Source: Gracilaria caudata
Lineage: Eukaryota > Rhodophyta > Florideophyceae > Gracilariales > Gracilariaceae
Length of the DNA: 44,032 nt
Assembly: GCA_030374735.1 (NCBI GenBank)
Contig: JASCIV010000118.1
Location: 1-44,032, forward strand
Reading direction: 5' to 3'
Shown: positions 8,761-17,097 of the stretch, one piece after another
Layout: the number at the start of each line of letters is the position of its first letter
How positions within the stretch are numbered: the first letter of the stretch is position 1
Program-made: the position numbers and the translations under genes
The notes under the pieces: model-generated
Told to the model about the DNA's origin: nothing
The model's database searches: none
Seen by the model: only the letters and a program-made list of their open reading frames with translations

Positions 8761-11466
8761 ATGACAAAGCCTCAGACCAGGGCTTCTCACGGAGTGCTCA
8801 CAACGGGTTCGGTCCCATCGGAGGTGACCCATCTGTTCCGCACCAAACGAGTGTCAGACATTCGGGCATTTGAAGCGCAAATCCGAAATGATGCCGAAGA
8901 CAAGTCTAGTGCACTTCGAGACTTGCTCGGTACCAGATACAAGGATATTTTGAGTGCAGCGGATGAAATGATCTCAATGCGAGATGCGAGTGTCACGAGA
9001 GTGCGCGATGCTCTGCGAGACCTATCGTCCTCAACGCACAGACTAAAGGAACACTTCATCCAAAAAGGAGATGAAGACAAATCCGAGACGATTAACGATG
9101 ACTTAGAGCGAAGAAGAGGCGTGCATGTTGTGGGATCAAGATTGAAGCATATCGTAGACTCGCCGGAAGTGTTGTACGCCAACATCGAATCCGGAGAGAT
9201 TTACGAAGCAGCTGTGCGATATTCACTGGCCTTTAGAAATTATAAGCAGGTCACGAGTACCTCCGGATTAGAAGGAGTAGCAAACAGGTTTGCAGAGCTC
9301 CAATGGAAGCAAGTGAAGGGCTTTAAGGACCAGATTTTGGAAGCAGCAGAGAAGAAGCTTCAAGCAGCTGGTCATACATCACAAGAATATGCGCGCGTGT
9401 TTGTTTCGCTTATCCTTCTCTCGGAAGACTGCGACATTGTGGCGATTCTCGACGGAATGCTGGCAAGCAGAACTGGATTGATTTGGAATGACGGCCAAAG
9501 GAAGCAGTATTCCGAGGTCCATTTGGAAATGAAACGAATCGCCACTCTTGTGAGGGAAACAATTTCATGCGTTTCCGATATGTTTTGGGGTGACAATGGT
9601 GTTGAAACACTGTTGGGCGGCGTCAATGACCAAGCCATAGAGGAAGTTTCCAGGCTTAAACACAAAGGTGCTTTAAATTCTGCGTGCACTGCTTGGACTC
9701 GAAATGTAAAGGGTTGGTTAGAAGAACGTGGTAGCGCAATTCTTGCGGACGCTGATACATCTCGCCAACTTGCGGATACATTGCGAGCGATCGATGATGC
9801 GTTTGACTATGATCAATGGGAAGGAGACTGTGGAAAGGCTCTGCAGCAGTCTCCGAATTTTGTGTTTGCCATATTCAAGCCTTTCATTAGAGACAGGGCG
9901 GGGGTTGTTGCAAGGGAATGTATAGAACGCACAGTCAACAAAGCTCTAGAGGACATCGACGGGGCATGGACCGATATTGAAACTCGTGCTCATGCTGGAA
10001 AGCGACTATGGACTGTCATCTCGGGAAGATCAGTAGGTCCAAGCATTATCTCAGACGAAACGAGCAGCCGTAGCTCTCAAGGGTCGGAGAGTGTTGCAAT
10101 AGCACAAATTCTTTCCTCTAACGGACAAGTCGCGGAAGTTCTCGGGACCTTTGACAAGTCCGTGAGAGAGGCTGTCACAGACGTTCAAGTTCTTACGAAA
10201 CGAATACCTGCCGTCTCCGAAGATTTTGTTAGCTCAGTAAGGTCGTGTCTCCCGCGCATATTGAGCAATCTGAATGAGCGACTGGGTTCTATCCCTGTTG
10301 ATTCTGCTGTTGGCAGCTCACGGACGGACGAGTCATCTTATTACTATCTTGGTTGCACTCTGTTTGTGGCTTGGCTGTCGACCGCGTTTAGGAATGCTGA
10401 AGGCGTGCAGAGAGCCTACTATTTTGCCGAAAGTGGGGAATCAAACAAAGAAGAGCCACAAGGTTACAAAGATTTTCAGCAGACAGCCGTGCAACTCTCG
10501 TCAGCTGCGTATAATATATGGGCAAAACGTCTTGTGCTTCAGCTAGGCGAGAAGTTTCTCTCCGAGCTTGTCGCGGCAAAGAATATGGAAGTCAAGATGG
10601 GTTGGTCATCGAATGTTGTCTCGAACAAGCTAAAGGAACAGCATGGCACCGAAGAGCCTGTACAGTATCCCACTACAGCTTCGACACCTCTGGTTAACTT
10701 CCTTTTGGCAGTGAACACTGCCGCAAACCGGGCAGGGGGCTTCGCGCTCCCACGGGATGCTATTTCTCATATTCGAAGGGAGATAGTAAGCACTTCAATT
10801 CGATCTTACAAAGCTGCGTTAGGCACGTATTGTGTTGAGTCGAAAACGACAGGAAGAGCGACTGATATCTCTGAAAACGAACGTGAAGGAATGAGGGACA
10901 TAGCCATTATGCAAATGTTATTTGATGTACGCGTTGTACAGCATTTGTTCTCTAGCGTGGGGAAGGAACTCCACTCAGTTCCAGATGAGGAGAACGAATT
11001 GCAGAGGCTGGAGTCTTCAATCCATTCGATGGTGGATCCGAAATCTTTCTCCAACTGCAGAGAGCTCTTGCGAGATGCTGTGCTGAGTTATGCGTCCCGA
11101 ACTTACATTTTGTTCGGTCTTCTTGGCCAACGTAATCCAGGGGAAGGCTTACCGGTCAAGAAACCTCAATCTGCGACGAGCGTGAACGCGTCCAGCAACC
11201 TTGTCGCACTTTCCAAAACAGTCCCGCGTTTCACTTATCTCCCGGCACCCATGCCATCAACTTACTCAGTAACTGTAGGAGCGCCAAGCAGTCTCAACAC
11301 GAAGACTATGGGTATGCTTCGAAATCAAGTGAACAACACAACATCGTCTACACATCGAAAGAGGGATCCGGAGTCGTCTGTTGCTGACTACGCATCGAAG
11401 GTGACAGAAAGTGTCGGCCGATTTGGTCGAGGATTCTTCGAATCCTTCACAAGGAAGGTTACCTGA
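8761..11466 (+). CDS. COG1: Conserved oligomeric Golgi complex subunit 1
   Basis: A 901-residue intronless protein. The N-terminus carries the Vps51/COG1 signature: VTHLFRTKRVSDIRAFEAQI, followed by DLLGTRYKDILSAADEMISM and a run of helices (about residues 20-110). This region mediates coiled-coil assembly with other COG subunits. The remainder is a long helical-rod sequence typical of CATCHR tethering proteins, with a low-complexity Ser/Thr-rich C-terminus. In other eukaryotes COG1 belongs to lobe A of the complex that tethers retrograde vesicles at the Golgi, and that role is inferred here. The length is close to animal and plant COG1 (about 950-1070). I start at 8761, the first ATG in this frame; the frame is open a little further upstream without an ATG. 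It converges with the secreted acidic gene 210 bp downstream. Confidence 0.88.
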   Translation: MTKPQTRASHGVLTTGSVPSEVTHLFRTKRVSDIRAFEAQIRNDAEDKSSALRDLLGTRYKDILSAADEMISMRDASVTRVRDALRDLSSSTHRLKEHFIQKGDEDKSETINDDLERRRGVHVVGSRLKHIVDSPEVLYANIESGEIYEAAVRYSLAFRNYKQVTSTSGLEGVANRFAELQWKQVKGFKDQILEAAEKKLQAAGHTSQEYARVFVSLILLSEDCDIVAILDGMLASRTGLIWNDGQRKQYSEVHLEMKRIATLVRETISCVSDMFWGDNGVETLLGGVNDQAIEEVSRLKHKGALNSACTAWTRNVKGWLEERGSAILADADTSRQLADTLRAIDDAFDYDQWEGDCGKALQQSPNFVFAIFKPFIRDRAGVVARECIERTVNKALEDIDGAWTDIETRAHAGKRLWTVISGRSVGPSIISDETSSRSSQGSESVAIAQILSSNGQVAEVLGTFDKSVREAVTDVQVLTKRIPAVSEDFVSSVRSCLPRILSNLNERLGSIPVDSAVGSSRTDESSYYYLGCTLFVAWLSTAFRNAEGVQRAYYFAESGESNKEEPQGYKDFQQTAVQLSSAAYNIWAKRLVLQLGEKFLSELVAAKNMEVKMGWSSNVVSNKLKEQHGTEEPVQYPTTASTPLVNFLLAVNTAANRAGGFALPRDAISHIRREIVSTSIRSYKAALGTYCVESKTTGRATDISENEREGMRDIAIMQMLFDVRVVQHLFSSVGKELHSVPDEENELQRLESSIHSMVDPKSFSNCRELLRDAVLSYASRTYILFGLLGQRNPGEGLPVKKPQSATSVNASSNLVALSKTVPRFTYLPAPMPSTYSVTVGAPSSLNTKTMGMLRNQVNNTTSSTHRKRDPESSVADYASKVTESVGRFGRGFFESFTRKVT

Positions 11467-11676
11467 TTTGCATATAGATCAGTACATCTTCATGTTTTAA
11501 TTGAGCTTCAACTTCTAAACAGAATGAGGATGAGGTAGAGTTAGTGGAGTTGTGTCGCAATTCCTCAGTTATACCCCTGTTCGTATCAGTCGCTACTTCT
11601 TGTTGATCAGGGAAAAGCTCCTCTAAACCACATTCTATATGGTCAGGTTATTACACTCTCTATCATCCTGTAGACA

Positions 11677-12732
11677 TTAATTTTGTAGCACACCTGCCTC
11701 CTTCACCATCGTGCTTTCTATATCGACAAGTGTATTTGAACGTTCGATATTTCTCCTTGAACCTTTTGCAGGGCATTGCATTTCGGTTCGCTCACTATGT
11801 ACGTCTGAATGAGATCCACAATCTGCTCTGAGTTGCCGAAACTCAGACTCTAGGGAAGAATCAGAACTTGCTGGAAAGTTATCGCTAGTGCTCCTGTTTT
11901 CCTCTCTCTCATTTGCAGAGGAAGAAGAAGAAGTCGTGTCTATGCCCGGGGTTGTGAACTTCTCGGACTCCGTGGTCTCTGTTTCGTTCTCAGGAAGTGC
12001 TGCTTTTCCCTCTGCTTCATCAATTTGTTCTTCACGCTCCGCTCTTTCATCGATTGTTCCAGCAATAACCTCCCTGACATTGTGAATCTGTTTTGAACTC
12101 AACTTAATACCCATCTTCTTGGCGAGAAGGTCCCCAATATTCGCAGCTAGTTCATCCTCTTCCAGATCTGTTACACCCATCCCAGTTCTCTTGTTTACGG
12201 AGTTGGTGCTATCCGTCATGGAATGAAGAGGAGTTCTTCTTTCCCCATCAGTGAGTTTCAGAGATTGACCTTCTAGAATGAGACCTTTACGAGCAGGCAA
12301 CGGGTCCTTATCTTCTATATCCTCACCGTCACGAATTTGTTGCTTTTCTTCTAGTTCGACATCCCGTCCTCGGCTTATGAGACGCTTGAGATGAGCCCTG
12401 GTTTTGATTCGGAAGCATAGCCCCTGCTTACATTCTAGACCAACCCCACAGACAAACAAGGGGGGTTTGCACCTTTCGCCGAGAGTTCTCATGTGGACTT
12501 TGAATTCTGAATCACCACTGTTCTTATCGCTTTCCAAACTCTGTGCAAGCACAGAATCCACGTCAACTGCTCTGGCGGTTGGACAGTCGAGATTGAAATG
12601 TTCGCAACAAAAACTCTGCTTCTCTGGCGACAACGGTTTCCCTTTTCCACAGCCCATCATCATGGCGATAGGCGCGCCCGATGAACATTCATAGGCCAGC
12701 GCAATAATCAAGATGCAGATAAGCCGACTCAT
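11677..12732 (-). CDS. Secreted protein with Cys-rich head and acidic tail, function unknown
   Basis: A 351-residue protein of no family I recognise. It begins MSRLICILIIALAYECSSG, a good signal peptide. Two cysteine clusters follow, GCGKGK..SFCCEHFNLDC at about residues 27-50 and RCKPPLFVCGVGLECKQGLC at about 84-103. Their spacing is reminiscent of small disulfide-knot modules but matches none I can name. The rest is hydrophilic and strongly acidic with Glu/Ser/Thr runs, probably disordered or Ser/Thr-modified outside the cell. There is no later membrane segment. The first in-frame ATG is at the signal peptide, so I start there; the frame extends upstream only through a TTG. A TATAAA box about 150 bp upstream fits a promoter. 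Confidence 0.65.
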   Translation of the reverse strand: MSRLICILIIALAYECSSGAPIAMMMGCGKGKPLSPEKQSFCCEHFNLDCPTARAVDVDSVLAQSLESDKNSGDSEFKVHMRTLGERCKPPLFVCGVGLECKQGLCFRIKTRAHLKRLISRGRDVELEEKQQIRDGEDIEDKDPLPARKGLILEGQSLKLTDGERRTPLHSMTDSTNSVNKRTGMGVTDLEEDELAANIGDLLAKKMGIKLSSKQIHNVREVIAGTIDERAEREEQIDEAEGKAALPENETETTESEKFTTPGIDTTSSSSSANEREENRSTSDNFPASSDSSLESEFRQLRADCGSHSDVHSERTEMQCPAKGSRRNIERSNTLVDIESTMVKEAGVLQN

Positions 12733-12879
12733 GTTCAATAACCGGTGAATCCCCAGAGTTTTGCTTCTGATTAACAGAAGTTGCAAGCTTGTTCTTTCCT
12801 TTTCAAAATGTTCGTTCGTACGCAACTATGTGGTCTGTGGTCTGTTTCTGTTATCTGTTACCATGCACAGACTGCTCTG

Positions 12880-12885
12880 TTTATA
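12880..12885 (-). promoter_or_regulatory. TATA box for the gene at 11677-12732
   Basis: The minus strand reads TATAAA 148 bp before the ATG, implying a 5' leader of about 120 nt. The remaining spacer up to 13325 shows no gene. Confidence 0.35.
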
Positions 12886-13325
12886 CTACATTCCCCTTTT
12901 GCATCAAGACCGCTCTGCCTGGAAAGGAAGGAGGCAAATTCGCGCGTGTCAAATACTCAATTCAGCATATCGTACACATTTCTGCGTATCTGACAGCAGC
13001 ACTTCCCATGAGTTACAACTTGAAGCACTACGAGCTCACGTCGTATTGTTGAATCGCCAGACAGTGGGCTGATGCCTCCAGGGGTTTCCCATTTCGGAGT
13101 TAAATTCTCTCCCATTCATTCAATGCAACTCCGGACAAGATAATCCTGCGGAATTGAAAATGGAACAGTGAGCACTAATACCGTCAGCACCTAGGTCACC
13201 GGATGTTACGCAGAGTAAAGCGTGACATGAAGCCCCGTGTACATTTTGATAAGGCACACCAGAAACTCTACTTTGGCAACTCGTTAACCCACCACATGGC
13301 CTAACTCTACATCTAGGGGTACAGT

Positions 13326-14537
13326 TTAAGCAGGGTCTACCAGCAAATAAGATACGTTCGTGAAGTCATGAACAATTGGGTTATATCCATCCTGGCACGT
13401 ACTTCTCTCTATTTCTTTTCGGGGAGCGTATGCTTCAAAGAAATCTCGCTGTTTCATTACGATTCGTGAAAAGTCAGTCCCTTCCTTGAAAAAAGATGCA
13501 TGACCATCGGCAAATGAGTAGAAATCAGTAGGAAACATAATATCCACTTTCCCGAACGGGGCGGAATGAACGTCATCGTATACAACCGCTGCTCCTCCGC
13601 GTACACTCTGTACTACTGGACCGTTAACCCCTGGCATAGCTCCAGCAAAACTGTCAAAGTCGGTCAATGTCAAGTGAGCGCGAGGTAGCGATGAAACGAT
13701 GCCCTTTAACAAAGAGAACGAGGCCGTGGGTACCCATATATTACGGCTTCCACCACCTAGAGCAATTTCAAACCGCTCTTGAATTGCGCTACTCCAGGTT
13801 TGTATTCGATTGCTTTCCAGTACTCCATATGTATCAATGGCGGACAAAATCTGCTCGTCCGTACATTTAGACCACTGCATATAGCGTTGTCCATTTTCGG
13901 TATAAACTACTTCGGCTTGCTCAAGTACTTCGCCGTCACGCACGAGGTCGTGTGGCAAATTATCAAGGACTTCGGTAGCGATTACATGGACATGGCCTTC
14001 AATCCGTGTAGCCTCAGAACGAAACCACGTCAAGGCATTTGTATTGACAACTTTAGCCTTTCCTTTACTGATCCACTGTTGCAATGCACTCTCCTGAACC
14101 TTTGCCAATACTTCCGATACTTCGACGGTAAAGTAGTTAGCTCTTCGTTTCAAATCAGGCGTTCGCTCCCAGTATTGCAAGATATCCTTGGCTAGGGTTC
14201 CGCGTCCTGCTCCGATCTCGATGACATTGATAGGCCCATCTTTGGGGGCAGATCGCTCGAGACGATTCGCAATCGCGCGAGAAAGATGAGGCGAGAAAAG
14301 CTCAACGGGAGTCATCCATCCGAGCTTGTTCCTCGTCAACGATGCTAGAGCATCTTGGTAGGCCGACTTCGACAAAATTCTGTTGAGCTTTAACTGGCGT
14401 CCGTGTTGAAGAAGTGGCGGCGTTTCACTGGAAAAGTATCCAGTCCTGGGACTATACAAACTATCGTGGATATAATCGCGAAAGAGAATAACCTTGATAG
14501 GACCAGAGCGGTTACAGAGAGTTCGTCTCATGTTCAT
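13326..14537 (-). CDS. NDUFAF7: NDUFAF7/MidA-type protein arginine methyltransferase (mitochondrial)
   Basis: A 403-residue intronless protein of the DUF185/MidA family. Family marks in order are DYIHDSLYSPRTGYFSSE near the N-terminus, the S-adenosylmethionine loop INVIEIGAGRGTLAKDIL (about residues 102-119), VEVSEVLAKVQ, and HVIATEVLDNLPHDLV (about 183-198), the conserved E-x-x-D-N-x-P-x-D segment. In other eukaryotes NDUFAF7 symmetrically dimethylates an arginine of complex I subunit NDUFS2 in the mitochondrial matrix, an early assembly step. I infer the same job. The N-terminus (MNMRRTLCNRSGPIKVILF) is basic and short, compatible with mitochondrial import but not decisive. The start at 14537 is the first ATG. 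Downstream the next gene is the acidic secreted protein, also on the minus strand. Confidence 0.85.
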   Translation of the reverse strand: MNMRRTLCNRSGPIKVILFRDYIHDSLYSPRTGYFSSETPPLLQHGRQLKLNRILSKSAYQDALASLTRNKLGWMTPVELFSPHLSRAIANRLERSAPKDGPINVIEIGAGRGTLAKDILQYWERTPDLKRRANYFTVEVSEVLAKVQESALQQWISKGKAKVVNTNALTWFRSEATRIEGHVHVIATEVLDNLPHDLVRDGEVLEQAEVVYTENGQRYMQWSKCTDEQILSAIDTYGVLESNRIQTWSSAIQERFEIALGGGSRNIWVPTASFSLLKGIVSSLPRAHLTLTDFDSFAGAMPGVNGPVVQSVRGGAAVVYDDVHSAPFGKVDIMFPTDFYSFADGHASFFKEGTDFSRIVMKQRDFFEAYAPRKEIERSTCQDGYNPIVHDFTNVSYLLVDPA

Positions 14538-15473
14538 GCCAGAAACCCTTGCGAAGTTGGGAAAACGACAGAGTTACGACAGAGAGCTGCGTCATTCCTT
14601 TAAATCATATGTTTAACATGTTGCACTGGTTGACAAACCGATATGGTACACTCCCAAAGCACTCTTTACCCCTTGCCCGTTCCACAGCCCCGTTTATTAT
14701 CCATCTGATCAGAGATCATGATAGGTGACGCAAAAGAGGGTTCAAGTGTCACTGGTACATGTTTAGCACGCACGCAACTCGAAGATAGGAACAAAGAGCA
14801 GTTCTCTGGACTGTCCGGACGTATTTGGATGAATTTTATTGAAAAGGACCGTTTGTAATCTGTAGTCTGAAAAAAAGGGTGAAGCATGAAGGTTGTGAGG
14901 GATGAACGATAGCCCTCTTAACCCTCTTACCCCTTTTAACCTTCACTCTTATTCCTCTCTCTCTTCGTAAGACCTCCCTAGCCCTTACAACATCTGAGAA
15001 TGAATGATACCGTTGTCTCGTAAACTTTTGAGCTGTTAGTATATGGTGCTGTCTTTTAATGGTGGTAAATCTCGGCCATGTGCAGCTCTGTACAACATGT
15101 GCGAAAGAGAATGAAATCCGTGGCGTCTTTTGGCGACATAAGGAGACTAGGCTCATTGATCGCCTCATGCCATCAGAAGAAAGTTATTACTGTCGGCACT
15201 ATTACAAGAAGTAATGTGTCAGGTCGCTCACGGAACAAATGATCCGTTGTCCCTAAATAGAGATTTCTGTAAAGGAAAACAAAACCGCGGGAGTCCCCTA
15301 ACGGTATTACTTCATATCATACTTCTAAAATTGTCTGCCGTCATCGAGACTGTTGGCCACCAACTTGTTAGTCAACGGACTTAAAGATGAAGAGGTAAGC
15401 CCTTCAACAAAAAAAAAACCCTGCAGCGTTCCGAATATTTGCTACACTTGGTTAGGAAAGTACGCAAGCAGCC
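14538..15473. other. Spacer between DLST and NDUFAF7
   Basis: About 0.9 kb without a supported gene. It holds a pyrimidine-rich stretch (14915-14965, including TTAACCCTCTTACCCC, whose complement recurs near 21040) and an A-tract at about 15410. A 110-codon minus-strand frame (14836-15168) has no recognisable domain. Confidence 0.5.
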
Positions 15474-16694
15474 TTATATATCGATCTCCAAAAGCAAACG
15501 TCGTGGGTCCTCAATGAGGGTCTTCACTCTCCTGAGGAATGTAACGGCTTCCCTACCGTCAATAAGCCGATGGTCGTAGCTGAGAGCGACGTACATCATA
15601 GGTCGAATGACAATTTGATCTTTGACGACGACCGGCCTCTTCTGGATGATGTGCATTCCAAGAATAGCACTTTGCGGCATGTTCAAGATGGGTGTGCTAA
15701 GCAAACTGCCAAATACTCCGCCGTTACTAATGGTGAATGTACCGCCCTGCATTTCCTCCAATGTTAGCTCGCCACTTCGAGCACGTTCGCCAAGCGAGAC
15801 AATGGTTTTCTCGATGGTAGCGAAATTCATGTTTTCGCACCCCCGCACCGCTGGCACGACGAGTCCCTTCGGTGTAGACACGGCGACAGAAATGTCTACA
15901 TAATCGCGATACACAATGTCATCACCATCAATGAAGGCGTTTACTTCCGGTTGCTCCTGCAACGCAACGGTACACGCCTTAACAAAGGCGGACATGAAAC
16001 CGAGCTTCGCTCCATGTCTCTTCTCAAAAGCTTCTTTGAACTCTTTTCTGAGATCGATAAGTGCGGACATGTCCATTTCATTGAAGGTAGTAAGCATTGC
16101 GGCAGTGTTCTGCGCTTCCTTCAGACGCTCTGCAATTCGTTTACGCATGCGGGTCATCTTGACGCGACGCTCCCCGCTATCAGTCATGCTTCCAGGCGGA
16201 AGCACCTCGATAGGACCATCGGGCTTGCTCGGTTGTGGTGGGGGTACTGACACTGGCTCCGGCGCCGGCGGAGCGGGCTGCTCAGGCTGCGGGGGCTCCA
16301 CTTCCGGAACAGGAGCAACATCTGGCTCTGTAGCAACGGCTGACGGCGCGGCAGCTTTCTCATAATCAATGAGCCCTAATTGGGCGCCGACGGCAACAAC
16401 CTCACCCTCCTCTGCGGTGCGCTCGATAAGGACGCCGGGCTTTTCAGCGCGCACATCGACGACGATCTTATCTGTCTCGAGCTGCACAAGAACCTGATCT
16501 TCAGACACGCCTTGTCCAGCATCGACAAGCCACTCGGCGACGGTACCCTCGGTGATGGACTCTCCCATATGCGGCACGGGGAGAGGCTGCGAGGCCAGAG
16601 CGCGCCATTGCGACAAATGGGGAGGGACAGGGCGACGAGGATAGCGATCCAACAGCCTAGAGGCAAAACGCGCTACTCGAAAGGCGCGGAACAT
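15474..16694 (-). CDS. DLST: Dihydrolipoyllysine succinyltransferase, E2 of 2-oxoglutarate dehydrogenase
   Basis: A 406-residue intronless protein. Residues 1-36 are Arg-rich and non-acidic, a mitochondrial presequence. Residues 38-112 form a lipoyl domain with the modified lysine in ETDKI (Lys76). A Pro/Glu-rich linker follows (about 117-165). Residues 180-406 form the acyltransferase core, ending with SYDHRLIDGREAV in which His375 and Asp379 are the catalytic pair. There is no separate E3-binding domain, as is usual for eukaryotic DLST. The protein transfers succinyl groups from E1 to CoA in the TCA cycle, in the matrix. The start at 16694 is the first ATG; an open frame further upstream begins only with GTG. 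It diverges from the Hsp110 gene across about 400 bp. Confidence 0.93.
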   Translation of the reverse strand: MFRAFRVARFASRLLDRYPRRPVPPHLSQWRALASQPLPVPHMGESITEGTVAEWLVDAGQGVSEDQVLVQLETDKIVVDVRAEKPGVLIERTAEEGEVVAVGAQLGLIDYEKAAAPSAVATEPDVAPVPEVEPPQPEQPAPPAPEPVSVPPPQPSKPDGPIEVLPPGSMTDSGERRVKMTRMRKRIAERLKEAQNTAAMLTTFNEMDMSALIDLRKEFKEAFEKRHGAKLGFMSAFVKACTVALQEQPEVNAFIDGDDIVYRDYVDISVAVSTPKGLVVPAVRGCENMNFATIEKTIVSLGERARSGELTLEEMQGGTFTISNGGVFGSLLSTPILNMPQSAILGMHIIQKRPVVVKDQIVIRPMMYVALSYDHRLIDGREAVTFLRRVKTLIEDPRRLLLEIDI

Positions 16695-17097
16695 CGCGTG
16701 AGGTTGGAGGTGGCAGGCAGGAGTTCGCGCCGATCGAAACGGTGTTGGCAAAGCCTCGCAGACGACCCGTCGATGAAGGCGATCGGCGAGGCAAGGCTGC
16801 ACAAAGAGCACACGTCCGAGCTATGAGCCGTTACAGCAATGCAAACATTTGCCCCATAGCTGGCCACCTGGCCACGACAACGCATGGTTGCGGTTGAGCT
16901 GTAAGGACGAGCAGCTGGTCTGGAATGTTCGTGGGAATGGCTGGCGCACGCTGGCCGCATCGACGGATCAATGCGCGTATAGATTTAAGAGCCTCCCGAA
17001 TCGAGAACTCGGAATGCTTCATCGGTAGTACGTCGCTCCTACTTGCTCTTTCCTTCCGTTTCCGCGATCCGTCCGTCTACTTCGCTTCGCTCACGTC
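16695..17097. promoter_or_regulatory. Divergent promoter between DLST (-) and Hsp110 (+)
   Basis: A 403-bp intergenic region serves both genes. A heat-shock-element-like GAATGTTC at 16923-16930 (GAA-nn-TTC, two perfect inverted units) is followed by GGGAA slightly out of register. GTATAGATTTAAG at about 16978 could be the Hsp110 TATA element. Both assignments rest on short matches. Confidence 0.35.

Noticed and set aside
11560..11580. A second hAT-like end (TACCCCTG) downstream of COG1.
   Set aside because: Only six bases match the terminal repeat, with no subterminal octamers and no transposase nearby.
15570..16365. Several plus-strand frames of 65-149 codons opposite DLST.
   Set aside because: They mirror the codon pattern of the DLST gene, including the Gly/Ser-rich image of its Pro-rich linker.
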